From the NCBI GenBank assembly GCA_964017065.1, contig OZ024788.1, forward strand, positions 11,303,792 through 11,367,791: DNA of 64,000 nucleotides. Reading direction: 5' to 3'. Numbering within the stretch: position 1 is the stretch's first letter; every line of letters begins with the position of its first letter. Shown here piece after piece: positions 41,722 to 50,423 of this stretch. This stretch comes from Haliclona indistincta (Eukaryota > Porifera > Demospongiae > Haplosclerida > Chalinidae). Both the position numbers and the translations under genes were made by a program. The notes under the pieces were generated by a model. It was not told where the DNA came from, did no database searches, and worked only from the letters and a program-made list of their open reading frames with translations.

Positions 41722-43870
41722 CAAGAAAATTAAAAAGATTTCTAGCGAAATCAAAAGGATGTAGGGCTGAATAAATATGCCACTGGTCCACAATGTAAAC
41801 CAACAAGGAACTAGCATGCAATGGTAACATGATTGACTGGATAATAGACCATGCATCCACCCTACATCAGTGGCTGCTTTTCAGTACTGGCTACAGCGCT
41901 AGCTGGCCGGTAGTGCTTGTTCCATTATGCATGCAGCCACTGATGTACATGTAGGGCGGATGCATGGTCTATTATCCAGTTAATCATGTTACCATTGCAT
42001 GCTAGTTCCTTGTTGGTTTACATTGTGGACCAGTGGCAGATTTATTCAGCCCTACATCCTTTTGATTTCGCTAGAAATCTTTTTAATTTTCTTGTTTGTG
42101 TCCTTTTTTTCTTTTTCAGTGAGTTTAAAATTTTGGGAACAGTTCAAAATCATGTACATCTCTTTAAGTTTCGACCATTTGCTGTTGTTGATAATTTGTT
42201 TGTGATCTTGTAGCTAACCCACGCATGCATTTCATGAAGAGTTTTGCATGGAATTGCTGCAAGCATACAAGCCCCGCCCACTATTATTGGGGAAATTTTT
42301 TACAGCTTTTATAATTATATTATGTGGCAAGCAGCAGAATGGCGATCCTACACGAGCTTGCTCACCGAGTTGTTCTTCGAAGACTCCAGACTTCAATATT
42401 GGCTGACCTGATGGCGATACTCTATTCGTGTGATTGGTCACGTGCTTATTGCGCAATCGCAATATGGCGTTTAACACTTAGCTAGGGTCCGCAATGAAAA
42501 AATCGACTGTCACGGATTCAGCGGGATTGCGTCTCAGCGAGTAGAGTGGGTCGACCCGAACATAGAACAGGTAAAGAGAGAAGCGCCAAGTCCTTCCTTT
42601 TTGCAGGAAAAATAAAAACACTTAAAATAACTGGGCTGATCTAGCCAATCGCAAGTAAAATGCTTTTTATTCGAACAACATTCAGCGCCGAAGCTTAGCG
42701 ATGTTGGTAAAGATGTTCAGGATCATGCTTTCAAAAATCTGAGGTCTTTGACGTCGCAGCGACCTTCAGGTGTTGTTCCTGGGTCATAATTTGAAAGGGG
42801 GCGGGGCTCCCGAGACGGCGTGAAAATGCTTTTTGAGCTCGAGCGCTTTTGTACATTGTGCTGCAGCAACTCTCATTGCAGATTTAACTAAGTTAGGTGA
42901 CAATGTATCTGCATAGCAAGTTTTATGACGCTTATGCATTTCCTTCCACCAAACTCAAGACATCTTAAATGAGACGTAAAATTTCTTGAGTTTGGTGGAA
43001 GGAAATGCATAAGCGTCATAAAACTTGCTATGCGGATACATTGTCACCTAACTTAGTTAAATCTGCAATGAGGATTGCTGCAGCACGATGTACAAAAGCG
43101 CTCGAGCTCAAAAGCATTTCTCGCCGTCTCGGGAGCCCCGCCCCCTTTCAAATTATGACCCGGAAACAACACCTGAAGGTCGCTGCGACGTCAAAGACCT
43201 CAGAATTTTTGAAAGCATGATCCTGAACATCTTTACCAACATCGCTAAGATTCGGCGCTGAATGTTGTTCGAATAAAAAGCATTCTACTTGCAATTGGCT
43301 AGCTCAGCCCAGTTATTTTAAGTGTTTTTATTTTTCCTGCTAAAAGGAAGGACTTGGCGCTTCTCTCTTTACCTGTTCTATGTTCGGGTCGACCCACTCT
43401 ACACGCTGAGACGCAATCCCGCTGAATCTGTGACAGTCGATTTTTTCATTGCGGACCCTAACTTAGCCTAGCTGATCGCGATCGTGAGCTAGTTAAATGT
43501 ATACATTATCGTTTCGCTAAAAACTAAGTTCGAAAGGCACCTGCCAGGAAAATTTCACGACTGTTCGTGAGTGTTTCGTGCTGAGTACTGCTCGTGTAAA
43601 GTCGCTAGACGCGCTGAAGAAGAAGAAAACGAAGATGATGAAACACGATTTTTACCGTTTTCAGGTTCGTCACTTTAGCAACAATTTCGAGCAATCTTAC
43701 GGCTATTGTGAGGATGGGGCAATGCCAAAGAGCAGATTTAAGTGTCTTTGGACGTTCAAAGACCTCCACCAGGTGAAATATCAGTGTGTGAACGCTAATA
43801 CATTGTATGTAGCCGCCATTTTGTTTTCTTGCACATCCCTACATAGGGAGACACTACCGTGTCTCCCTAA
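41722..43870. mobile_element. Composite foldback element X, copy 4, with a nested foldback
   Basis: Same ends as copies 2 and 3, TA on both sides (41720-41721 and 43871-43872). Length is 2,149 bp because a 978-bp palindrome (42483-43460) is inserted in the tail after AACACTTAGC. The 80-codon frame (MMKHDFYRFQVRHF, 43635 onward) is open. Confidence 0.9.
42483..43460. mobile_element. Giant foldback element, 978 bp, arms of about 480 bp
   Basis: From TAGGGTCCGCAATGAAAAAA to its exact inverse. The arms differ at only a few dozen positions by eye, and the axis lies around 42962-42975. ACTTAGC occurs on both sides (42476-42482 and 43461-43467). Copies 2 and 3 of element X have the uninterrupted site (CACTTAGCTGATCG or a close match), which confirms insertion. 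No coding sequence. Confidence 0.9.
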
Positions 43871-43877
43871 TAATTAA

Positions 43878-44476
43878 CCCTTTAGTGACTGAATTATTTC
43901 GTCAAAAAATTGACCTGCTCTAAACTGGTAGTTTGTCTTGCAATTTTCTCCACCATCCTGTACGCTAGCTGTTCCAAACTAGCACCCTTTTCTACTGGCA
44001 TATCAAATTTTACGACCATGTGCTAAACTCCAAGTTGGCCACTCCCACTTCGGAACTGAAGCCACTTAAGTGTTGCGACCTCGTCATTTTTCGGCTGATT
44101 TTGGTCTTGAATTAGCCATGGTGAATGATACGAAAACCTGGTGGTGTCAAGGTGAGCAAAAAGGACAGGTTAGACCATAATCTATGCAAAGTATGCGTTT
44201 CCGGGCATCCTGAAGCCACAAAAATGCAAAAAATTCGCCGCGGCGCCCGGCGCCTTTCGACTCCGCACAGCGGAATGCAAACATTGTCGTTATCGGGTCT
44301 CAGTAATGTTTTAGTTGAATAAGCGCGAGACACATTTTTGGTTTTTTTGTGGAAAAATTCCCATTCTACACTATTGGTTAATTTGAGCCTTCTGAGGCAC
44401 TCTACACGCTATTTATGATGTCCAATGTGGGCGGTACTAATTATGACGCCTAAAGGCGTCAATAGGGGTTAAAGGG
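43878..44476. mobile_element. TTAA-flanked piggyBac-like MITE, 599 bp
   Basis: TTAA at 43874-43877 and 44477-44480; ends CCCTTTAGTG and the inverse of CCCTTTAACC. CCCTTT ends and TTAA targets are typical of piggyBac. The interior has a 65-codon frame (44125-44322) without recognisable domains. It lies between element X copy 4 and an FN3 fragment. Confidence 0.75.
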
Positions 44477-44481
44477 TTAAT

Positions 44482-44590
44482 GACCGTCATAATAATACCA
44501 CTGACACATCACTGATCTGACACCAGGGAATGCGTACTCAGTGACTGTGGCTGGTAGAGATGGGGCAGGACGACTTGGAGATAATAATTA
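44482..44590 (+). pseudogene. FN3 exon fragment
   Basis: Matches the end of the first FN3 exon of the receptor at 39899 (DTTDTSLNITDL ... VTVAGRDQAGRLG) with several substitutions and a small deletion. Only about 100 bp are left, so a further receptor copy once existed here. Confidence 0.75.
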
Positions 44591-44895
44591 TTAGCGAAAA
44601 ATTTAATTTTTGTCAAGTGAGTAATGAATTGTGCACATGTGCATGTACATTTAAAATGGAATAGGTTAGTAAATAATATTGCAAACTAATCACATACATA
44701 AACAGCGGCAAGATGCGGCAAAATTTAATGCATGTGAGTTTATTTCAATGTCAGTTGAGGTTTCAGTTTGTAAATGTTATCACAACCTATAATATTTTAT
44801 TATTGATACGGCTTGTATACTATGCCAGCATGAATATAATACTTATAGTATAGCAACTTACAAAAATTATACTTGACTGCGCATTTGCTATTGTC
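44591..44895. other. Intergenic
   Basis: Nothing recognised; likely upstream region of the following signal-peptide exon. Confidence 0.35.
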
Positions 44896-46719
44896 ATGGC
44901 CCCTGCGGTAAAACTCATACTTGTTCTTCTGCTAATGACTTGTGTAAAAGAGACTGTTGCAGGTTAATTTTATACATCTAGAAAAGTATAAGTTTATAAT
45001 TAAAAAAATTTGAAAAACGCTAAAATTAGTACTCGCTAAACCGTTGATTTTCAAAATCGCTAAATTAAGTACTCGCAATTAATAGTAACAATAAGGTAGG
45101 TTGGTTTTGACCTGAAGAATTTGCCAAGATAATTATGACAGTGTGTGCTACTGTTTATGTATCGGGTAAATATTAGCATATGAATACCAGTATAGAGCTA
45201 TAAATATCATTCACCAGCATCATATTACCTTATTCTCTCTCTCTCCCCCCCCCCCTCCCTCCCTCCCTACCTCTCTCTCTCTCTCTCTCCTCTCTTCCCC
45301 CCCTCTCTCTCTCTCCAGGTTCGTCTTTCACTAGTCAAAGAAACCTCTGATGGTGATCAGAAGATTCATGTGCAATGTGAACCCACTACCGTGCAATGGA
45401 CATCAGACAATGGTCAGTATATTCAAACTGCATGACACACCCACCCATAGTATCACTACACTCATACAATACTCACTCTCTGCAGGTGATACTACTAATG
45501 ATGTAGAGACTTTCAAAGATTTATCAAAATGGTAAACTTGACAAAAAATGGAAATTTTAACTCCATCCCCCTCCTCTCTCTCTCCATCCATCCATCCATC
45601 CATCCATCCATCCATCCATCCATCCATCCATCCATCCATCCATCCATCCATCCATCCATCCATCCATCCATCCATCCATCCATCCATCCATCCATCCATC
45701 CATCCATCCATCCATCCATCCATCCATCCATCCATCCATCCATCCATCCATCCATCCATCCATCCATCCATCCATCCATCCATCCATCCATCCATCCATC
45801 CATCCATCCATCCATCCATCCATCCATCCATCCATCCATCCATCCATCCATCCATCCATCCATCCATCCATCCATCCATCCATCCATCCATCCATCCATC
45901 CATCCATCCATCCATCCATCCATCCATCCATCCATCCATCCATCCATCCATCCATCCATCCATCCATCCATCCATCCATCCATCCATCCATCCATCCATC
46001 CATCCATCCATCCATCCATCCATCCATCCATCCATCCATCCATCCATCCATCCATCCATCCATCCATCCATCCATCCATCCATCCATCCATCCATCCATC
46101 CATCCATCCATCCATCCATCCATCCATCCATCCATCCATCCATCCATCCATCCATCCATCCATCCATCCATCCATCCATCCATCCATCCATCCATCCATC
46201 CATCCATCCATCCATCCATCCATCCATCCATCCATCCATCCATCCATCCATCCATCCATCCATCCATCCATCCATCCATCCATCCATCCATCCATCCATC
46301 CATCCATCCATCCATCCATCCATCCATCCATCCATCCATCCATCCATCCATCCATCCATCCATCCATCCATCCATCCATCCATCCATCCATCCATCCATC
46401 CATCCATCCATCCATCCATCCATCCATCCATCCATCCATCCATCCATCCATCCATCCATCCATCCATCCATCCATCCATCCATCCATCCATCCATCCATC
46501 CATCCATCCATCCATCCATCCATCCATCCATCCATCCATCCATCCATCCATCCAATTCGGCCCTCCCTTTCTCTATTGCAGTCAGTAGCAGTGCTGGAGG
46601 GTTCACCTACTGTCCTGTAACCATGGTAACACCTCAGTGTGTCAACAGTCGTTGTCTCATCTCATTAGTCTACTATCACATGATGACCTGGATAACCTGA
46701 TGAATCAACACATTGAGGT
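44896..46719 (+). CDS. Possible secreted or membrane protein gene: signal-peptide exon plus downstream exon-like blocks
   Basis: 44896-44962 encodes a clear leader ([22 protein letters not shown]) ending at a phase-1 donor GTTAAT, like the other receptors here. Exon-like blocks follow: 45319-45412 (after CTCTCCAG; ...[17 protein letters not shown]), 45486-45531 ([16 protein letters not shown], donor GTAAAC) and from 46586 ([18 protein letters not shown]) to about 46719. Phases agree between the last three blocks. The first block does not join 45319 in phase, so an exon is missing or the leader belongs to a broken gene. The third intron consists almost entirely of the (CATC)n tract. No domain recognised. 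Confidence 0.35.
45583..46554. repeat. (CATC)n microsatellite, about 243 uninterrupted copies
   Basis: 972 bp of perfect tetranucleotide repeat, with no interruption visible. Because 4 and 3 share no factor, all three frames on each strand stay open and repeat a tetrapeptide (IHPS on plus, MDGW on minus). These frames are not genes. Confidence 0.98.
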
Positions 46720-47099
46720 ACCACTCGTCCACATGTAGATACATGTCAAGTTGGCCAGGCCTTGACTGAGCATGTCACTTACAGCGCGTTTACACTTGAG
46801 CCCAGAACGGTTCCAGAACCGTTCCCTGTCTAGTGTTAAACGAGTACAGAACCGTTCTGAACCGATCCGTTCCAGCCGAGAACGGTTATATGAAAAGCGG
46901 TGGTCCAAGATCGGTTGTGAACGGTTCTAGCTGATAGTGTAAACAGAATCGGTCCACTAAAACCGTTGTAATCCAATGAGCGTGGGTGTTTTATCGGGTC
47001 ATCCTCGCAATTACAACCACGCGGTTCAAGTGTGAGCGAGCGTGAGCTGTGTCACTGTCGATCTTCATCGAGTTATCTGCTCCCCTAGAGATTATCAAG

Positions 47100-47960
47100 A
47101 TGGCTACATGGAACGATACCGAAGTTCTGCAGCTTATTAGTTTGTGGGGAGAAGAAGGTGTACAAGAACAACTAGAAGGATCGAAGAGAAACAAGCATGT
47201 GTACACAAAGATTTCGTTAGCATTAGCGAAGAAGAACATCAACAAAGATTGTAGCCAATGTCAAGCCAAAATAAAAAAGCTCAAGCTTGATTATCGTAAG
47301 GCGAAGGACAAGAACGGAAAGACTGGAAGGGGTAGAACAATGTGGAAGTACTTTGAAGCTCTGGATCCTATTTTGGGTAACAAGCCAGCATCCAAACCAC
47401 CTGTAGTCATTGATACAAGTGGTCCGGAGAAGGTTGTTGAAGATGAAACAGAAAATAGCGAAGATGATGATGATTCTGAATCAACGTCAGATTTGAGTGG
47501 TAGGAGCCAAACCTCCTCCTCCTCCTCCTCCACCTCCTCCTCTTCCTTGTCAACTGGCACAACTGAGGATGAGCTGGAGCAACCTGCTAAGAATGCAAGT
47601 ACTGGGATCAAAGAAAAAGATGTAAAAAAACCTGGTGATAAGCAGGAGCAACCCGCTACGAATGTGACTACTGGGATCAAAGGAAAACCCATAAAGAAAA
47701 CTAAAGAAGATAGGATGGAAATGGCGATGACAGCGGTAGTGAAGGAGGTTGTTGATTCCCAACAGAAGAGCGATAAAATGTTTTTAGAATTGGAAGAGAA
47801 ACGCATGAAATTTGAAGCCGAACAGAAGAAGGAAGAGAGAGAATTTCAAATGAAAATGATGACCATGTTGTATGGCAGACCGAACCCTCAACCTCTACCA
47901 CATACTCCACCCCCTGGTGCATACGATCCGTATAGACAATATAGCAACAACTCATATTAA
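47100..47960 (+). CDS. Harbinger Myb/SANT-like DNA-binding protein
   Basis: Start chosen at the ATG at 47100 (ATCAAGATGG context); an in-frame ATG at 47049 would add 17 residues of non-conserved sequence. Residues 1-95 form a Myb/SANT-like trihelix domain (W4, W17-type core; LISLWGEE, CQAKIKKLKLDYRKAKD, then the third-helix W in TMWKYFEALD). An acidic/Ser stretch (about 120-170, with a CTCCTC microsatellite) and a Lys/Glu helical C-terminus follow. In PIF/Harbinger elements this partner protein brings the transposase to the nucleus and to the sub-terminal sites. Convergent with the transposase, with 100 bp between stop codons. Confidence 0.88.
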   Translation: MATWNDTEVLQLISLWGEEGVQEQLEGSKRNKHVYTKISLALAKKNINKDCSQCQAKIKKLKLDYRKAKDKNGKTGRGRTMWKYFEALDPILGNKPASKPPVVIDTSGPEKVVEDETENSEDDDDSESTSDLSGRSQTSSSSSSTSSSSLSTGTTEDELEQPAKNASTGIKEKDVKKPGDKQEQPATNVTTGIKGKPIKKTKEDRMEMAMTAVVKEVVDSQQKSDKMFLELEEKRMKFEAEQKKEEREFQMKMMTMLYGRPNPQPLPHTPPPGAYDPYRQYSNNSY

Positions 47961-48060
47961 CTTGAACTGGCAGATTTTGACATCATAACCATATCATCAT
48001 TTAATCACATCATCATTATTAACCATATCACCACTTCATTGTATATTGCTATAATAATCA

Positions 48061-49305
48061 TTACAGAGGATTCTGAACAAAATACTGAACTAAAGCATTT
48101 CGTATATCCTCAGCATCATCCTGGGATGAGGTCGACGGTTGAGCTCCTGTGAGGTCATCAGTTTCACTGTTGATTTCTTCAAGCCACTCTTCATTGAACA
48201 AGTCACCGTGAATCTCACAAACGTTATGCAGAGTACAACAAGCAGCAATGACATTGGGAACATTTCTAATACTCATTTCATTCTGTTTTGTCAAACGTCT
48301 CCAACGGGCCTTTAGGCGACCAAATGCAATTTCAACAACTACACGACCCCTACACATTCGATAATTGTACAGCTTTTCTGAAGCAGAAAGAGATGGTGAT
48401 TGAGCAAATGGTTTTATCAACCATGGTAGCAGAGGATAAGCAGAATCACCAACTAAGAAATTAGGAATTTGAGTAGAATTGAAGGAGAGAGTTTGTCCGT
48501 CAAGTAATTCACCATTATTGCATTTCTGGTATATCGAAGAGTTCACTAGAACTCGTGCGTCGTGTACACAACCAGCCCAACCAATACAAAGATCAGTGAA
48601 AAGACAATTGTGATCCACCACTCCTTGTAATATCATCGAGTAAAACCCCTTCCTATTATAATAATCAGTATGGTTCATGGCTGGTGGACGAATGGGGATG
48701 TGTGAACCATCTATTGACCCAACACATTCTGGAATACCCCATTTTGCCTTGAAACCTCTCACCGTTTCATTCAATCTATTGCCAGTTGGAAAGCTGATGT
48801 ATTTAGGCAACAATACCTTGACAATACTTTTACAAGTATCTTTAACTATACAACAGATGGTACACCTTGCCAATCCGAATAGATGAGCTACTGTTCTATA
48901 CTCACAGGATGTTGCCAAGATCCACAAAGTGATTGCTACTCTCTGTTGAACAGACACAGGCCTCCGAAGTCTAGTCGTTTTCCTGGCAATACTTGGTTGT
49001 AGCTGGTCGCACAGGTAATTGAACGTTTCATGACTAACTCTAAAGTTCTCTAGCCAGTCTCGGGAGGTGAAGGATCCATTTACAATATTTTCCCACCACG
49101 TAGAGGCCCTAGGGAAGCTCCATACCGAACGTGGCATTCGTGCAGTCATCATATCCATCAGAAAAGTGCATAACATCAAAACCAGTAGCACCTTTCTCCT
49201 GGCAGAGCGACGCCTAAACGCTGCAAGCCTCCTCAACGACTGCTGACCTACACGCTGACGTCTCTGAGCTGAGACATGCAAGAGTAGAACAGCTGGGTCC
49301 GCCAT
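48061..49305 (-). CDS. PIF/Harbinger (HARBI1-like) DDE transposase
   Basis: 414 codons, uninterrupted. Catalytic residues are in place: D199 in GSIDGSHIPIRPP, D249 in GWAGCVHDARV, and E325 in RGRVVVEIAFGRLKARW. D287 in FLVGDSAYPLLPWLI is the conserved Asp of the DSAYP motif. An N-terminal helix-turn-helix (about 115-160) contains SVQQRVAITLWILATSCEYR. The enzyme cuts and pastes the element at TWA sites with the Myb-like partner. Length is in the usual range for the family. With both genes and both ends intact, this copy could be active or recently inactive. The leader (residues 1-70) is Arg-rich and may serve as a nuclear localisation signal. Confidence 0.93.
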   Translation of the reverse strand: MADPAVLLLHVSAQRRQRVGQQSLRRLAAFRRRSARRKVLLVLMLCTFLMDMMTARMPRSVWSFPRASTWWENIVNGSFTSRDWLENFRVSHETFNYLCDQLQPSIARKTTRLRRPVSVQQRVAITLWILATSCEYRTVAHLFGLARCTICCIVKDTCKSIVKVLLPKYISFPTGNRLNETVRGFKAKWGIPECVGSIDGSHIPIRPPAMNHTDYYNRKGFYSMILQGVVDHNCLFTDLCIGWAGCVHDARVLVNSSIYQKCNNGELLDGQTLSFNSTQIPNFLVGDSAYPLLPWLIKPFAQSPSLSASEKLYNYRMCRGRVVVEIAFGRLKARWRRLTKQNEMSIRNVPNVIAACCTLHNVCEIHGDLFNEEWLEEINSETDDLTGAQPSTSSQDDAEDIRNALVQYFVQNPL

Positions 49306-49461
49306 CTTGAATGAAAAGTAGTGGGCGTTCCTGCATCACGTGCTGAAATTTATCTTCTGAACCACTCCACGCTGTTTTAATGTAAACGGTGCTCAGAACG
49401 GTTCTAGAACCGTTCCTGGGAACCGTTCCAGAACGGTTCTTCAAGTGTAAACACGCTGTTA

Positions 49462-50030
49462 GTCTCGTCCCCAGGCTCTCCACATATCTGTACGGAGAGC
49501 CTGGTCGCTAATCTCACATGAGCGCAGCCTAGAAAGTGCAAAAATTAATGAACGTGGGTGTTGTAAACCGCACGACGTGAAGTGAACTTGTATCGACAGC
49601 AGCGAGCAGTTCTACAGGAGCTGTGGTCTTGGAAACTGGCATTGGCAAGGCAGCGGTCTCTATTGGGAATAACAGATCCGTTTTTTTGAGTGCCTTATGG
49701 CTTTATCAAGCTGATTGGTGTGTGTCACTGTTTAGCGCCGATCGGAAAATATGAGGCGGGAAGCAACATTGCAATGTAAAAAATGTAGCCCGGCACATGC
49801 AGAACTAATTACTGTGGCATCAGCGCCGTACTGGCCGCTGTTACAGTTGCATGCATCCATGATGATCGCTTGGTCCGCACGTTATAAGACAAAATGCGTG
49901 GGCATGCAGGGCTATCGTGCCCACGCGCACTAATTACCTGTCTACCCTAGGTAGACGTAACGTGACATTAACGACCAGGCTCCCTGTCGGAATAAAATAG
50001 TCCGAGAGGGGTAGAGCCTGGGGACGAGGC
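49462..50030. mobile_element. MITE with TAGTCTCGTCCCCAG-type ends
   Basis: Ends GTCTCGTCCCCAGGCTC and the inverse of GCCTCGTCCCCAGGCTC, with TA on both sides (49460-49461 and 50031-50032), 569 bp. It starts at the right target duplication of the Harbinger element, so the two insertions abut. The same end occurs at about 58736 and, inverted, at about 18620. The frame at 49751-49933 has no recognisable domain. Confidence 0.7.
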
Positions 50031-50032
50031 TA

Positions 50033-50423
50033 ACTTAGTCGGATTATATAACTAACTGAATTATCCAGTGGTTCATCACTATTTCGAACAAGGCTTAGTT
50101 ATGAATGATTGTAAATATTGCTTCACATTAATGAATACCATTAGCTTGTTTGATTATTATTAGTGAACAGTACAGAGCTGAAATAAGATTTGTCTCAGCT
50201 TTTATCTTTACTGCTGTCTTAAGTGCAGGTATGCGCCGATTAAGATATCTTTGATGAGTTGTTTATTAGTTTAAAAAGTCATTACAACAAAGTAGAAATT
50301 ACTCAAACTGCGTAAGTAGTTTAACTTTTATAATGTGGTAGGAACATAATATAATAATCTAGGTACACAAAAGGTTGATATCAGCATAAGAAGAATACTT
50401 AGTTCATGTCTATGGGACTTGGG
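50033..50423. other. Intergenic, downstream of the multicopper oxidase
   Basis: AT-rich; nothing recognised. Confidence 0.45.

Larger units (their letters stand above)
46782..49458. mobile_element. Complete PIF/Harbinger DNA transposon, 2,677 bp
   Basis: TTA at 46779-46781 and 49459-49461 flanks the element (the 3-bp TWA target duplication of PIF/Harbinger). The ends CAGCGCGTTTACACTTGA and inverse CAGCGTGTTTACACTTGA are followed by sub-terminal AACGGTTC/GAACCGTT motifs repeated many times on both sides, probable transposase or Myb-protein binding sites. It carries the two expected genes, convergent, both fully open. Structure suggests a recent, potentially autonomous copy. Confidence 0.92.

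Noticed and set aside
45403..46620. Five long open frames of repeated IHPS or MDGW, up to 382 codons
   Set aside because: They are translations of the (CATC)n tract, open in all frames because of its period; no coding signal outside the repeat.
47291..47806. 171-codon minus-strand frame opposite the Harbinger Myb-like gene
   Set aside because: It is the complement of an acidic/Ser-rich coding region; no domain, and the plus strand has clear homology.
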